Assembly (NCBI RefSeq): GCF_000732725.1
Contig: NZ_JPNB01000001.1
Coordinates: 1,550,001-1,614,000, forward strand
Length of the DNA: 64,000 nt
DNA from: Kineothrix alysoides
GTDB lineage: Bacteria > Bacillota > Clostridia > Lachnospirales > Lachnospiraceae
Direction of reading: 5' to 3'
The notes under the pieces are model-generated. The model had not been told where the DNA came from, searched no databases, and saw only the letters and a list, made by a program, of their open reading frames with translations. Of the stretch, positions 18,781 through 28,180 are shown one piece after another. How positions within the stretch are numbered: the first letter of the stretch is position 1; each line of letters opens with the position of its first letter. The position numbers and the translations under genes are program-made.

Positions 18781-18833
18781 GAACATAGGTTCTTTCTATA
18801 AAGAATGATAAAACAAATGTTCGATTTTGTCAA
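18781..18833 (-). promoter_or_regulatory. recA promoter with two LexA (SOS) boxes
   Basis: TTGACA (18833-18828) and TATCAT (18810-18805) are separated by 17 bases. The spacer holds CGAACATTTGTTT (18823-18811), one mismatch from GAAC-N4-GTTC. A second, perfect GAAC-N4-GTTC site (18781-18792) lies just downstream of the -10. This is the Gram-positive SOS box pattern, so LexA repression of recA is expected. Confidence 0.85.
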
Positions 18834-18993
18834 TGTGTTTTCACTCTTTTATTACCCCTTTTCCAATATCACCTCAATATTCTTCACGTATTTATGGAAC
18901 CTTTGGCTGAAACGCCGGATTTGCACTCCGATATCGCTATAGTTTTCAAGAACAATTCTCCTCTAATTTATCATATCTTTCTCGAAATAACAA

Positions 18994-19018
18994 TACCGGA
19001 AGCTTTTATCTTCCGGTA
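18994..19018 (-). terminator. Hairpin after the DUF3298-like gene
   Basis: TACCGGAAG / CTTCCGGTA, a 9-bp stem with a 7-base loop, lies about 50 bases past the stop at 19070. The T-run is weak. The rest of 18834-18993 shows nothing I can identify. Confidence 0.55.
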
Positions 19019-19069
19019 AATATTAACAACTTTATTCCCGCGGCTGTCCGCGAAGCATTTGATGTAAGC

Positions 19070-20278
19070 TCAATATTTCTCCATATAAGGCTTATAATCC
19101 TCAAAGGTAACCGTAAGATAACCGTCGTCATAATTCATCCCCACCTCCATGCCGAGAGGAGTATAGAAAATAATCGCATTTCCTTCGCTTAGATGATACA
19201 TGAGCTCTTGATTCGTCATTCCGTCCAGCATACCGCCGTTCTGGGCTTTGCTCTTCTCTCTGAAAGCCTGCAGGAATTCATCGTTGACTCTAAGGATACT
19301 GCCGTTATTGATGACCACGCCGTTTTCCATATCTATATTGATGCAGTACAGTCCATAATCCTGCCAGTAGTCTGTATAAATTTCTTCGCTGAACACTACG
19401 CTCATGATTTCCTCATCCATGTAAGTAACGTAACCGCCGGAATATGCATAAAAATACTCATCGCTTAGCATATACTTGGAATATTCGCTTGCATATTCTT
19501 CGAAATACGCCTTCTCCCCTGCAATAATTTCATTCAGGATATCTTTATTCGGAGCATCTCCTTTAATGACAGGATAATCAATTTCCACACTAATATTTCC
19601 GTTGTTCTCCTCATAGCTGTAATTTTCCCACCGAATAGAATAATCCAGATCAGTGCGTATGGCATCCTCTAGTTCCATATAATAATCTGTCGAGTCTCCA
19701 CCTTCCCATTCGGAATAATCAGAATCGGAATACGGTTCCCCCCACTCCGGATAATCGAAGCCGGAATAGGGCTCTTCTTCCGTATACGGTATGTTTTTTT
19801 GTATATCGACGCTGCTGCGTTCCCGGCTTTCCTCTCTCCCGGATATATCTGAAATAAGAAATACCGTCAGCAAAAAAGCCGCAAACAACATAAGCACAGC
19901 TGCCGACACGGAAAGTATAAGCCCCGAGTAGTCCGTTTTATCTCTATCATTGTATTTCTTATTCCTGTTTCCCGAAGCGTAATTATTATAATTCTTCCTT
20001 TCGGGAAAATAATTTTGAGGGTAATTTCTTTGGGAATAATTTCTATCAGCAATAGGCCTCCCTGAAACAGTTCCCTTGGAAAAACATTCCTCAGGCAACG
20101 GTCTTTCCAGCAAAAACTTCCCCGTGTTATCCTGATAATAGCTTTCCGGATAATTATTCCCATTATAATTATGTAATGGAGGCGCATACGGCTGATTTTG
20201 GCGGTTATCCTTCTCTCCGCTGAACACCCCGTTTTCATATCTTCTATTGCTGCCGCCGTCTAAACCCGGTTGTTCCAT
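19070..20278 (-). CDS. Single-pass membrane protein with DUF3298/RsiV-like extracellular domain
   Basis: I do not recognise a specific function. Residues 1-115 are hydrophilic and rich in Asn, Tyr, Arg and Gly. One transmembrane segment follows (SGLILSVSAAVLMLFAAFLLTVFLI). Next is an acidic linker with a repeated YSGFDYPEWGE / YSDSDYSEWEG motif. The C-terminal domain resembles DUF3298-type modules (IDYPVIKGDAP, AYSGGYVTYMDEEIMSVVFSEE, NGSILRVNDEFLQAF, AIIFYTPLGMEVG), which occur in PdaC and in anti-sigma factors such as RsiV. No sigma-factor gene is adjacent, so an envelope or sensory role is only a guess. Confidence 0.6.
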   Translation of the reverse strand: MEQPGLDGGSNRRYENGVFSGEKDNRQNQPYAPPLHNYNGNNYPESYYQDNTGKFLLERPLPEECFSKGTVSGRPIADRNYSQRNYPQNYFPERKNYNNYASGNRNKKYNDRDKTDYSGLILSVSAAVLMLFAAFLLTVFLISDISGREESRERSSVDIQKNIPYTEEEPYSGFDYPEWGEPYSDSDYSEWEGGDSTDYYMELEDAIRTDLDYSIRWENYSYEENNGNISVEIDYPVIKGDAPNKDILNEIIAGEKAYFEEYASEYSKYMLSDEYFYAYSGGYVTYMDEEIMSVVFSEEIYTDYWQDYGLYCINIDMENGVVINNGSILRVNDEFLQAFREKSKAQNGGMLDGMTNQELMYHLSEGNAIIFYTPLGMEVGMNYDDGYLTVTFEDYKPYMEKY

Positions 20279-20301
20279 AATCCATCCTCCCCATGATGTT
20301 C

Positions 20302-21567
20302 TTATTTCTTACCGAAAGCCGTCTCTTCATCATGCTTCAAAATACAATGCCTCATTAGAATCAACGCGTTAGACACCGTGGTTTCCCTTATCTTCGCCCG
20401 GTTTCCACTAAAGTGATATTTTTTTACCGTTACTTTTCCGCACACATTACATGCGATATATACAAGGCCCACCGGCTTCTCCTTTGTTCCGCCGTCCGGT
20501 CCTGCAATTCCGGTAACCGCAACCGCCACATCCGCCTTTGAAATCGCAGCCGCTCCTTTTGCCATAGCCACCGCCGTTTCTTCGCTTACTGCACCCTTTT
20601 TCTCAAGCAGAGACTTCTTCACACTGAGTACTTTTCTTTTGGCCTTATTGGAATAGGTAATGTATCCCGATTTATAGGTGTTAGATATGCCGGGAACGTT
20701 GATAAGTCTTGCTGCAAGCATTCCTCCCGTACAGGATTCTGCCGTGCTCACGGTCAAATGCCTCTCCTCGAGCAGATCGGCTACCGCCTTTTCCAATGTT
20801 ACATTTGTATCCATCGTATAGATATTGCTTCCAAACCGCCCCATCAGTTCATCAAGTACAGGCGTAAGAAGCTTCTGCGCTTCCCCTTCATCTGCAGCAC
20901 TGGCTGTCACACGAAGGTGTACCTCGCTGTTTTTCGCATAAGGAGCAATGGTTGGGTTGCTCTGTCCGTCAATCAAATCCTTTACTACCGTCTCCACCTT
21001 GCTCTCCCCGACACCGCAGATTTTTACCGTCCGGGAATAGATGGTCCCATTTTTTTCTCCCGATAAATATGGGATAATACTTTTTTCAAACATTGGTATT
21101 AATTCGTTCGGAGGTCCGGGAAGAAGAATTACCTTCTTACCCTCTCCTTCTATGATCACGCCGGGAGCAGTACCATTCTCATTGTCTACCGCGATAGCGC
21201 CCTCCGGCACCATCGCCTGCTTCCAGTTATTTTCCGTCAGTTCCAGATTTCTCCTCTGAAAAAATTCCTCGATCGTCCTTCTGGAAGGCTCGTGCATCTC
21301 CAATTTCCTGCCCATCACCTTTGCCGCAGTCTCCTTGGTCAAATCGTCCGCCGTAGGGCCTAATCCGCCGGAAAGTATAACGATATCAGAACGCTCAAGT
21401 GCAGTCTTTATTACATTTGCAAGGCGCTCTTCGTTGTCTCCGACCACGCTCTGATAAAAGCAGGACAATCCCAAATCCGCACATCTTTCGGAAAGATAAG
21501 CAGCATTCGTATTTACTATATTACCCAGCAATAGCTCCGTTCCTACCGCGATTAATTCCACTATCAT
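20302..21567 (-). CDS. cinA: Competence/damage-inducible protein CinA
   Basis: It has an N-terminal molybdopterin-binding-like domain (VGTELLLGNIVNTNAAYLSERCADLG, SGGLGPTADDLT, LLPGPPNELIPMF) and a C-terminal CinA domain with NMN deamidase motifs (STAESCTGGMLAARL, VTGIAGPDGGT). The 421 residues match the two-domain form. It may act in NAD recycling. It lies near pgsA and recA, as in other Firmicutes. An in-frame GAGG precedes the ATG. Confidence 0.93.
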   Translation of the reverse strand: MIVELIAVGTELLLGNIVNTNAAYLSERCADLGLSCFYQSVVGDNEERLANVIKTALERSDIVILSGGLGPTADDLTKETAAKVMGRKLEMHEPSRRTIEEFFQRRNLELTENNWKQAMVPEGAIAVDNENGTAPGVIIEGEGKKVILLPGPPNELIPMFEKSIIPYLSGEKNGTIYSRTVKICGVGESKVETVVKDLIDGQSNPTIAPYAKNSEVHLRVTASAADEGEAQKLLTPVLDELMGRFGSNIYTMDTNVTLEKAVADLLEERHLTVSTAESCTGGMLAARLINVPGISNTYKSGYITYSNKAKRKVLSVKKSLLEKKGAVSEETAVAMAKGAAAISKADVAVAVTGIAGPDGGTKEKPVGLVYIACNVCGKVTVKKYHFSGNRAKIRETTVSNALILMRHCILKHDEETAFGKK

Positions 21568-21645
21568 TTTTTCATCCTCATTACGGCATACATTGGCCGT
21601 TCTTCGTCCGCTCGGGCTAACATTTCTATTTCAATTATACTACAA

Positions 21646-22182
21646 TTATTTGACATCTTTCATTATTTCTTTATTCTTTACAATATAATCCACCAGAGAA
21701 ACCACTGTCAATATGAGTGCAACCCACATAACGATAGCCGTAAGCAATCTCAAAGGCTCCAGATCAGCAATCATAAGGCAAATCATTATCATTTGGAAGG
21801 TGGTCTTGAATTTTCCCCAATAGCTGGCTGCAATGACCACACCATTATCGGAAGCCACCAAACGGAAACCGCTGATAATGAACTCACGGGCAATGATAAC
21901 AATGACGATCCAGGCCGGAATGCTCTTAAGCTCCACCAGACAGATGAGCGCCGAACATACGAGCAGCTTATCCGCAAGAGGATCCATAAACTTCCCGAAA
22001 TTTGTTACGAGATTATTCTTCCTCGCAAGATATCCATCGAGCCAATCCGTAAGGCTTGCTACAATAAATATAGTCAAAGCGATCCATTTGCTCGCTTCTC
22101 CCGCAACGGGAACCAGTGCAAAAAGTACAAAAAAGGGAATCATAATTACTCTGAAAATAGTTAATTTATTCGGTAAATTCAT
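21646..22182 (-). CDS. pgsA: CDP-diacylglycerol-glycerol-3-phosphate 3-phosphatidyltransferase
   Basis: This membrane enzyme makes phosphatidylglycerol phosphate. The CDP-alcohol phosphatidyltransferase signature is complete (DWLDGYLARKNNLVTNFGKFMDPLADK), with four or more hydrophobic segments. GGAGAG precedes both GTG at 22185 and ATG at 22182. I choose the ATG (178 residues). The start overlaps the rimO stop by about 17 bases, so the two are probably coupled. Confidence 0.94.
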   Translation of the reverse strand: MNLPNKLTIFRVIMIPFFVLFALVPVAGEASKWIALTIFIVASLTDWLDGYLARKNNLVTNFGKFMDPLADKLLVCSALICLVELKSIPAWIVIVIIAREFIISGFRLVASDNGVVIAASYWGKFKTTFQMIMICLMIADLEPLRLLTAIVMWVALILTVVSLVDYIVKNKEIMKDVK

Positions 22183-23503
22183 CACATATCTCTCCTATCA
22201 AATCATATTCATAAGAACCGGTCACTCTCACCTTTATGAAATCTCCGCTCATCAACGTCTCTTCCGTATTGATGAACAAATAGCCGTCCACGTTAGGCGC
22301 ATCTTTATAGGTTCTGGCAACATACGCGTCCTCATCCGCCATCTTGCCCTCAATCATCGCATACAGCATCTTTCCTACCATATTTTCTGCCGCCTCGTAA
22401 GCGATATCCTGCTGAAGCTCCATAATCTGCGCTTTTCTTTCTTCTTTGACTTCCCCACATATCTGGTCTTCCATCCCGGCAGCCGGCGTATCCTCCTCCG
22501 GCGAATAGGTGAATACTCCCAGACGGTCGAATTTCATCTCCTCCACAAACTCCAGCAAAGTCTCGTGGTCTGCCTCCGTCTCTCCCGGAAAACCGGTAAT
22601 CAGTGTCGTCCGCAGGCATATATCCGGAATGCTGCTTCGCAGCTTCTTAACGATCTGTCTTATTTCCCCGCTGTCTGTCCGCCTTCCCATACGCCGTAAA
22701 ATGGCATCTGAGCCATGCTGAATGGGAATGTCCAGATAATTGCATATTTTCTTTTCCTGCTTTATGGTTTCTATCAATTCATCCGTAATTTCTTCCGGAT
22801 AACAGTATAGAATGCGAATCCAGTAAATTCCTGGGATCTCACAAAGCTTGCGGAGCAGTTGAGGCAACCTCTTTTCTCCGTACAGATCCTTGCCATAAAG
22901 CGTCGTCTCCTGTGCCACCAACACAAGCTCCTTCACGCCGTCCTCCGCCAGCTTTTTCGCCTCGGATACAAGTTTTTCCATGGGAACGCTTCGGTAGTTG
23001 CCTCTGACTTTAGGAATAATGCAGTAGGTGCAATGCTTTTCACACCCTTCCGCAATTTTCAGATACGCATAATGCCCGCCCGTAGTTACAACACGCTTTT
23101 TGTCTCCAAGGGGTTCTGCATCCAAAGGCTCTATATGGTTCTCTCCCTTTCCTATAAGTACCGATTCCACTGTCTCCACAATCTTGTCGATGGCCGACGT
23201 ACCGATGATTGCATCCACTTCCTCTATTTCTTCCTGAATTTCCTTCTGATAACGCTGAGCCAGACAGCCCGTCACAATCAAGGCTTTTAATTGTCCGGTC
23301 TTTTTAAACTCTGCCATTTCCAAAATCGTATTAATGCTTTCCTCCTTCGCATCGCCGATAAAACAGCATGTATTGACTACAATAATATCAGCCTGCGTCT
23401 CGTCGTCCGTAAAAGAATACCCCTTTTCCGACAGCATTCCAAGCATTACCTCGGAATCCACCAGATTTTTATCACATCCCAGTGATACAAATAAAATTTT
23501 CAT
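22166..23503 (-). CDS. rimO: Ribosomal protein uS12 methylthiotransferase RimO
   Basis: This radical-SAM enzyme methylthiolates an aspartate of ribosomal protein S12. The N-terminal UPF0004 domain begins MKILFVSLGCDKNLVDSE with cluster cysteines. The radical-SAM CxxxCxxC motif is CEKHCTYCIIPKVRG, and a C-terminal TRAM domain follows. The 445 residues fit. The VSLGCDKN start favours RimO over MiaB. AAGGAG precedes the ATG. Confidence 0.94.
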   Translation of the reverse strand: MKILFVSLGCDKNLVDSEVMLGMLSEKGYSFTDDETQADIIVVNTCCFIGDAKEESINTILEMAEFKKTGQLKALIVTGCLAQRYQKEIQEEIEEVDAIIGTSAIDKIVETVESVLIGKGENHIEPLDAEPLGDKKRVVTTGGHYAYLKIAEGCEKHCTYCIIPKVRGNYRSVPMEKLVSEAKKLAEDGVKELVLVAQETTLYGKDLYGEKRLPQLLRKLCEIPGIYWIRILYCYPEEITDELIETIKQEKKICNYLDIPIQHGSDAILRRMGRRTDSGEIRQIVKKLRSSIPDICLRTTLITGFPGETEADHETLLEFVEEMKFDRLGVFTYSPEEDTPAAGMEDQICGEVKEERKAQIMELQQDIAYEAAENMVGKMLYAMIEGKMADEDAYVARTYKDAPNVDGYLFINTEETLMSGDFIKVRVTGSYEYDLIGEICDEFTE

Positions 23504-23524
23504 ATGTGCTCCTTAAAAATGAAT

Positions 23525-23547
23525 ATGCCCGCATAATTCACGGGCAT
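23525..23547 (-). terminator. Hairpin between rpoZ and rimO
   Basis: ATGCCCG / CGGGCAT, a 7-bp stem with a 9-base loop, is followed on the minus strand by ATTCATTTTT. It ends just before the rimO ribosome binding site. A leaky terminator or a structure affecting rimO translation is possible. Confidence 0.5.
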
Positions 23548-23562
23548 AAAATTTACAATCGG

Positions 23563-23811
23563 TTATTTTTCAGACTGAGCTTCATCCTCGCTCAAAATCT
23601 TTATTTTCCCCTGATTTAATTCTTCTACCGCAACGGACAGAGGTTTCTTCCCTTCGTCGTCCACCAAAGCATCTTCACCTGCGATTAATTGTCTCGCACG
23701 CTTAGAAGTCGCCATAACAATAGAATATCTGCTATTGACTACCGGAGCCTCACCAGGCTCTACCTCGCTATTTACTACTTTCATTAAATCAGAATAAGAT
23801 GGATGTAACAT
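23563..23811 (-). CDS. rpoZ: RNA polymerase omega subunit
   Basis: This small protein stabilises RNA polymerase. It contains the omega core NSRYSIVMATSKRARQLIAG and KPLSVAVEELNQGKI in 82 residues. It overlaps the gmk stop by one base (ATG/TAA junction) and follows remA-gmk, the usual Firmicute order. Confidence 0.93.
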   Translation of the reverse strand: MLHPSYSDLMKVVNSEVEPGEAPVVNSRYSIVMATSKRARQLIAGEDALVDDEGKKPLSVAVEELNQGKIKILSEDEAQSEK

Positions 23812-24446
23812 TATTTTTCTCCTTTCACAAGGGCGTTAAGCTCTTGTCTCATATTTTCTATAAATTCTTCATTTCTAATCGGGGCGTTATGTGCTGCCGT
23901 AATCAGATTATGCAATCGCCTCGTGCATGATTCCAAATCATCGTTAACTATGATAAAATCATATTTTTCGATTCCCTGTGCCTCTTCCACTGCCCGGCGG
24001 AGTCGCTTTTCGATTACCTCCGGAGTCTCCGTTCCCCGCTTGGTCAGACGCTTTTCCAATTCCTTCGCCGATGGCGGCATGACGAATAACAAAAGTGCTG
24101 TAGGAAATTTCTCCTTTATCTTAAGAGCTCCCTGAATCTCTATCTCCAAAATGATGTCCTTGCCCCTGTTAAGCTGCTCCTCCACATACTTTCTGGGCGT
24201 GCCATAGTAATTCTCGCAATAGGTTGCGTATTCGATCAATCCGTCTTGCTTTATCTCTTTCTCGAAGCTTTCCTTCGTCACGAAAAAGTATTCTCTGCCC
24301 TCCCGCTCCTTCGGTCTCGGTGCCCGGGTCGTCATCGATATGGACAATGAATAATTATCATATGTCTTAAGAAGCTGCTCCATCAAGGTTCCTTTGCCGG
24401 CCCCCGAAAAGCCCGACACTACCACTAAAATTCCCTTACGTTTCAT
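23811..24446 (-). CDS. gmk: Guanylate kinase
   Basis: It phosphorylates GMP to GDP. The P-loop is VVSGFSGAGKGTL, followed by SISMTTRAPRPKEREGREYFFV and the GMP-binding YGTPRKYVEEQL. The open frame extends 49 codons upstream through remA, but that part is basic nonsense. ATG at 24446, preceded by GGAG inside the end of remA, gives a normal 211 residues and overlaps remA by 11 bases. Confidence 0.95.
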   Translation of the reverse strand: MKRKGILVVVSGFSGAGKGTLMEQLLKTYDNYSLSISMTTRAPRPKEREGREYFFVTKESFEKEIKQDGLIEYATYCENYYGTPRKYVEEQLNRGKDIILEIEIQGALKIKEKFPTALLLFVMPPSAKELEKRLTKRGTETPEVIEKRLRRAVEEAQGIEKYDFIIVNDDLESCTRRLHNLITAAHNAPIRNEEFIENMRQELNALVKGEK

Positions 24447-24696
24447 CCGTATCTCCACTTTCTGCCTGTGCCCTGTTAGCAATTGTCTCCGGCAGAAGCG
24501 CCGATAAAACCAACTGATTATTTTCCATAACAAGCACCGCTTTCGTTTTTCTCCCCTGCGTTGCATCAATCGCCATTCCTGACTCCTTCGCATTTTGCAC
24601 CATACGCTTTACAGGTGCAGAATCCGGACTGACGATCGCAATTATCTTACCGGTATTTACTATATTCCCAAAACCAATATGAATCAACTTATTCAT
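24436..24696 (-). CDS. remA: RemA family DNA-binding regulator
   Basis: In Bacillus, RemA activates biofilm matrix and osmoprotection genes by wrapping DNA. The 86 residues begin MNKLIHIGFGNIVNTGKIIAI and contain the conserved SPDSAPVKRMVQNAKESGMAIDAT and GRKTKAVLVMENNQLVLSAL. It sits in the yicC-remA-gmk-rpoZ order common in Firmicutes and overlaps gmk. Which genes it controls here is unknown. Confidence 0.92.
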   Translation of the reverse strand: MNKLIHIGFGNIVNTGKIIAIVSPDSAPVKRMVQNAKESGMAIDATQGRKTKAVLVMENNQLVLSALLPETIANRAQAESGDTDET

Positions 24697-24707
24697 GGTA
24701 TTTTAAC

Positions 24708-25586
24708 CTACTCTATATTCTGTATCTGTTCGCGGACTTTTTCTATCTCCGTCTTCAATTCGATGGCGCGGTTAGAAATCTCCAAATCGTTGGCTTTCGA
24801 CAGTATCGTGTTGGCCTCCCTGTTCATCTCCTGTGCGATGAAGTCCAGTTTTCTTCCGATACTTCCCCCCTCGATCAAAGTGCTCTTTGTCGTCTCGATA
24901 TGGCTCTTTAAACGCACCAGCTCTTCATCCACGCATGCCTTATCCGCAAAAAGAGTAACCTCCATTAGAAGTCTGTTCTCATCCACCTGCGCATCCTCTA
25001 AAAGCTCCCTTACTTTTTCATGGAGCTTGTCCTTATATTCGCTAACCAACTGAGGGGAACGCTCCGTAATGAATTCCACGTGAGAAAGCATTACATTCAG
25101 CTTACTGATTAAATCTTCCCTGAGATTTTCTCCTTCTTTTATCCTCGTCTCCACAAAATTCTCCGAGGCACCCTTGATCGCCTTATCCAAAACTTTCCAT
25201 ATTTCCGCTTCATCCGGACTCTGCTCTTCCATCGCCAGCACCTCCGGATATCTGGAAAGAGCGGAAACGCGAATATCGTTATCCAGATGGAAGTCTTCTG
25301 CCATCTGCTTCAAGTATCCCATATATTCGGCAGCAATGTCTTTATTATATTTGATACAGACGTTGTTTTCCGTAAAGTCCTCATACGTAATGAAAATATC
25401 GACTTTTCCTCTCTGAATATAATTTTTCAGCTCAGCGCGGATTGCCGCCTCGAAAAAGTTGAGTTTTTTGGGCATCTTAATATTTACATCCAAATATCTG
25501 TGATTGACGGATTTCATCTCTACCGTAATCTTACGGTCGGCCTCCGCCGCTTCGTATCTTCCGAAGCCAGTCATGCTCTTGATCAT
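24708..25586 (-). CDS. yicC: YicC-family endoribonuclease
   Basis: YicC proteins are linked to RNA decay, and recent work on the family reports endoribonuclease activity. The N-terminus MIKSMTGFGRYEA, the SVNHRYLDVNIKMP segment and the C-terminal DUF1732-like GRKLDFIAQEMNREANTILSKAND are all characteristic. The 292 residues are full length. It is the first gene of the block leading to remA and gmk. Confidence 0.9.
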   Translation of the reverse strand: MIKSMTGFGRYEAAEADRKITVEMKSVNHRYLDVNIKMPKKLNFFEAAIRAELKNYIQRGKVDIFITYEDFTENNVCIKYNKDIAAEYMGYLKQMAEDFHLDNDIRVSALSRYPEVLAMEEQSPDEAEIWKVLDKAIKGASENFVETRIKEGENLREDLISKLNVMLSHVEFITERSPQLVSEYKDKLHEKVRELLEDAQVDENRLLMEVTLFADKACVDEELVRLKSHIETTKSTLIEGGSIGRKLDFIAQEMNREANTILSKANDLEISNRAIELKTEIEKVREQIQNIE

Positions 25587-25763
25587 CCATTTACCCTCTC
25601 CAACTGCACGCCCTATGCGTACTTCATATTATTATAGAATACCATTTCCGCCTCGTCAAGATGAACCCGCCGAAAAACACGTACACAGTTGAAATACAAT
25701 GCGAAATAATGTAGAATCTAACCTATAGCATTATTTTATTAAGTTGTAAAGAGAGGTATTTAT

Positions 25764-27503
25764 ATGGCATTCGATGGAATTACCATTGCTAATATTATAA
25801 AGGATTTAAATGACAGCCTTTTAGGAGGGCGCATATATAAGATCGCACAGCCGGAAAGTGACGAACTGCTTCTTACCATAAAGGCAAATGGCGGCCAGAA
25901 AAGGCTTTTCATTTCCGCAGGAGCTTCCCTTCCCCTGATTTATCTGACGGACAGTAATAAACAAAGTCCCTTAACTGCGCCGGGCTTTTGTATGTTGCTT
26001 AGGAAACACATTCAAAACGGCAGAATCATCAGCGTTACCCAACCGGGGCTGGAACGTATCGTTGAAATAGGAATCGAGCATTTAAACGAGCTTGGCGATT
26101 TATGTACGAAGAAGCTTATCGTTGAAATTATGGGAAAGCATAGTAATATTATTTTTGCCAATGATGAAAATATGATCATCGACAGCATAAAGCACATTTC
26201 GGGCATGGTCAGCAGCGTTCGGGAGGTGCTGCCCGGCAGACCCTATTTTATACCTGAGACTATGGACAAGGCGGATCCGCTTACTGCCTCTGAAGAGGAT
26301 TTTACCCTTCAAATCGGCAAAAAGAGCATGCCTGTATACAAAGCCATTTACAGTTCTTATACCGGCTTTTCACCAACAATTTCTCACGAGCTTTGCTACC
26401 TCGCGAAGATAGACGGAGATTATCCTGTGGCTTCTCTTTCTCCCGAGAGCATGCACAACCTTTATACAGAATTTTCCGCCCTTATTTGTGCTGTGAAAAA
26501 CGGGAATTTCTCTCCTAACATCGTTTATGAAAACAAAACCCCGGCAGAATTCGCATCCGTACCGCTGACTATGTACGGAGAGCGCCATACGGTTCCCTGC
26601 CCTTCCATAAGCTTTGTACTGGAAGAATATTATGCGCAAAAAAATGCGGTTACAAGAATCCGTCAAAAATCTGTGGACCTGCGCAAGATTGTGCAGACTG
26701 CGCTGGAACGAAATATCAAGAAGTATGATTTGCAGATACGTCAGATGGAGGATACTGAAAAGAGGGAAAAATACAAGGTCTATGGTGAGCTTCTAAACAC
26801 CTACGGTTATGGGGTGGCTCCAGGCGCGAAGTCCATGACGGCACTGAATTATTACACCAACGAAGAAATCATTATTCCTTTGGACCCTACATTAACCGCC
26901 TCGGAAAATGCAAAAAAATATTTTGAAAAATATAACAAATTGAAACGTACCCTGGAAGCCTTGTCCGAATTGACACTTGAGGTAAAGGCGGAAATCGATC
27001 ATCTGGAATCCATCAGTGCTGCCCTGGATATCGCCCTTATGGAAGCGGATCTCGTCCAGATTAAGGAAGAGCTAATCGAAAGCGGTTATGTCCGCAGAAA
27101 GGGCGGCACAAAAAAAGAAAAAGTCACAAGCAAGCCTTTCCATTATGTGAGCAGCGACGGCTTTCATATTTATGTAGGAAAGAATAATTATCAAAATGAA
27201 GAAATCACCTTTAAGCTCGCTTCGGGAAACGACTGGTGGTTTCATGCCAAGGGCATTCCCGGTTCCCACGTCATCGTAAAGTCAGGCGGTGCCAAGCTGC
27301 CCGACCGTACTTTTGAAGAGGCATCCAGACTCGCCGCCCACTATTCTAAGGCAAAAGGTCAGGATAAGGTGGAAATTGATTATACGGAAAAGAAAAACAT
27401 TAAGAAGCCTAATGGGGGAAAGCCCGGATTTGTGGTATATTATACTAACTATTCCATGGTAATCGATTCAGATATCAGTTCTTTGCAGCCGGTAAGCGAA
27501 TAG
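25764..27503 (+). CDS. rqcH: Rqc2 homolog RqcH (NFACT protein)
   Basis: It binds obstructed 50S subunits and adds alanine tails that mark stalled nascent chains. The NFACT-N domain starts MAFDGITIANIIKDLNDSLLGGRIYKI, and the helical/coiled-coil middle runs from about 290 to 430. The C-terminal NFACT-R domain has FHYVSSDGFHIYVGKNNYQNEEIT and HAKGIPGSHVIVK. The 579 residues match. Older annotations call it a fibronectin-binding protein. AGAGAGG lies before the ATG, and the gene diverges from yicC. Confidence 0.94.
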   Translation: MAFDGITIANIIKDLNDSLLGGRIYKIAQPESDELLLTIKANGGQKRLFISAGASLPLIYLTDSNKQSPLTAPGFCMLLRKHIQNGRIISVTQPGLERIVEIGIEHLNELGDLCTKKLIVEIMGKHSNIIFANDENMIIDSIKHISGMVSSVREVLPGRPYFIPETMDKADPLTASEEDFTLQIGKKSMPVYKAIYSSYTGFSPTISHELCYLAKIDGDYPVASLSPESMHNLYTEFSALICAVKNGNFSPNIVYENKTPAEFASVPLTMYGERHTVPCPSISFVLEEYYAQKNAVTRIRQKSVDLRKIVQTALERNIKKYDLQIRQMEDTEKREKYKVYGELLNTYGYGVAPGAKSMTALNYYTNEEIIIPLDPTLTASENAKKYFEKYNKLKRTLEALSELTLEVKAEIDHLESISAALDIALMEADLVQIKEELIESGYVRRKGGTKKEKVTSKPFHYVSSDGFHIYVGKNNYQNEEITFKLASGNDWWFHAKGIPGSHVIVKSGGAKLPDRTFEEASRLAAHYSKAKGQDKVEIDYTEKKNIKKPNGGKPGFVVYYTNYSMVIDSDISSLQPVSE

Positions 27504-27563
27504 ATGGAAATATCCCCAAAGATTAGGATAAAGATAAAAAGAAGAATTTAGGAGTTGTATGTA

Positions 27564-28163
27564 ATGATAAATAATAAAGAAGATTTAGTAATCAATAAAT
27601 TAACTAAGGAGGAATTGATTTCCGTATATACTACACATTCTGTGAGACATTTTCCGGCAGATGAACGGAAGCCGGTTTCTTCTATCAGCCGGATGACTGA
27701 GGCGGGACGATATGTCGGTTATGGGTTGTACCGGGAAAAGGATGCAGAGCTATTATGTTATGCTTTCTTTACGGTTCTACCCGGATGCCGGAATATCTTG
27801 TTGGATTATTTTGCAGTAATGGAACAATACCGCAGCGAAGGAATCGGTTCTTATTTTCTTGAGAGGATGAAGCGTTCTCTTACGAATTGCGACGGTATAT
27901 TGATAGAGACGGAAAATCCTGATTATGCAAAGGATGAAAGCGAGCGGATTATCCGAAATAAGCGAATCTCTTTTTATGAAGGTAACGGCGCTTATTTTGC
28001 GGATATTGCGGCAAAAATATTCGGCGTACATTATAAGATTCTTTTTCTGCCGATTCTGCAATCACCTGCGCTGGAAACGCTGCTTTCGGATTTTGATGCC
28101 ATTTACAGGTATATGGTGCCTCAGGAATATTATGCGGCACATATTCATATATCCGCTTCTTAA
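27564..28163 (+). CDS. GNAT-family N-acetyltransferase
   Basis: The middle of the protein contains the acetyl-CoA binding pattern (LLDYFAVMEQYRSEGIGSYFLERM, about residues 80-103), with Q/RxxGxG-like YRSEGIG. The C-terminal half (RNKRISFYEGNGAYF) fits the last strands of the fold. The substrate is unknown. A TTG is in frame 9 bases earlier, but AGGAG is 9 bases before the ATG at 27564, so that start is preferred (199 residues). It follows rqcH on the same strand. Confidence 0.8.
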   Translation: MINNKEDLVINKLTKEELISVYTTHSVRHFPADERKPVSSISRMTEAGRYVGYGLYREKDAELLCYAFFTVLPGCRNILLDYFAVMEQYRSEGIGSYFLERMKRSLTNCDGILIETENPDYAKDESERIIRNKRISFYEGNGAYFADIAAKIFGVHYKILFLPILQSPALETLLSDFDAIYRYMVPQEYYAAHIHISAS

Positions 28164-28180
28164 ATAGGCTTTATTATGTA

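Noticed and set aside
24447-24593. N-terminal extension of guanylate kinase
   Set aside because: It is an Arg/Lys-rich out-of-frame reading of remA. The good start at 24446 gives the normal length.
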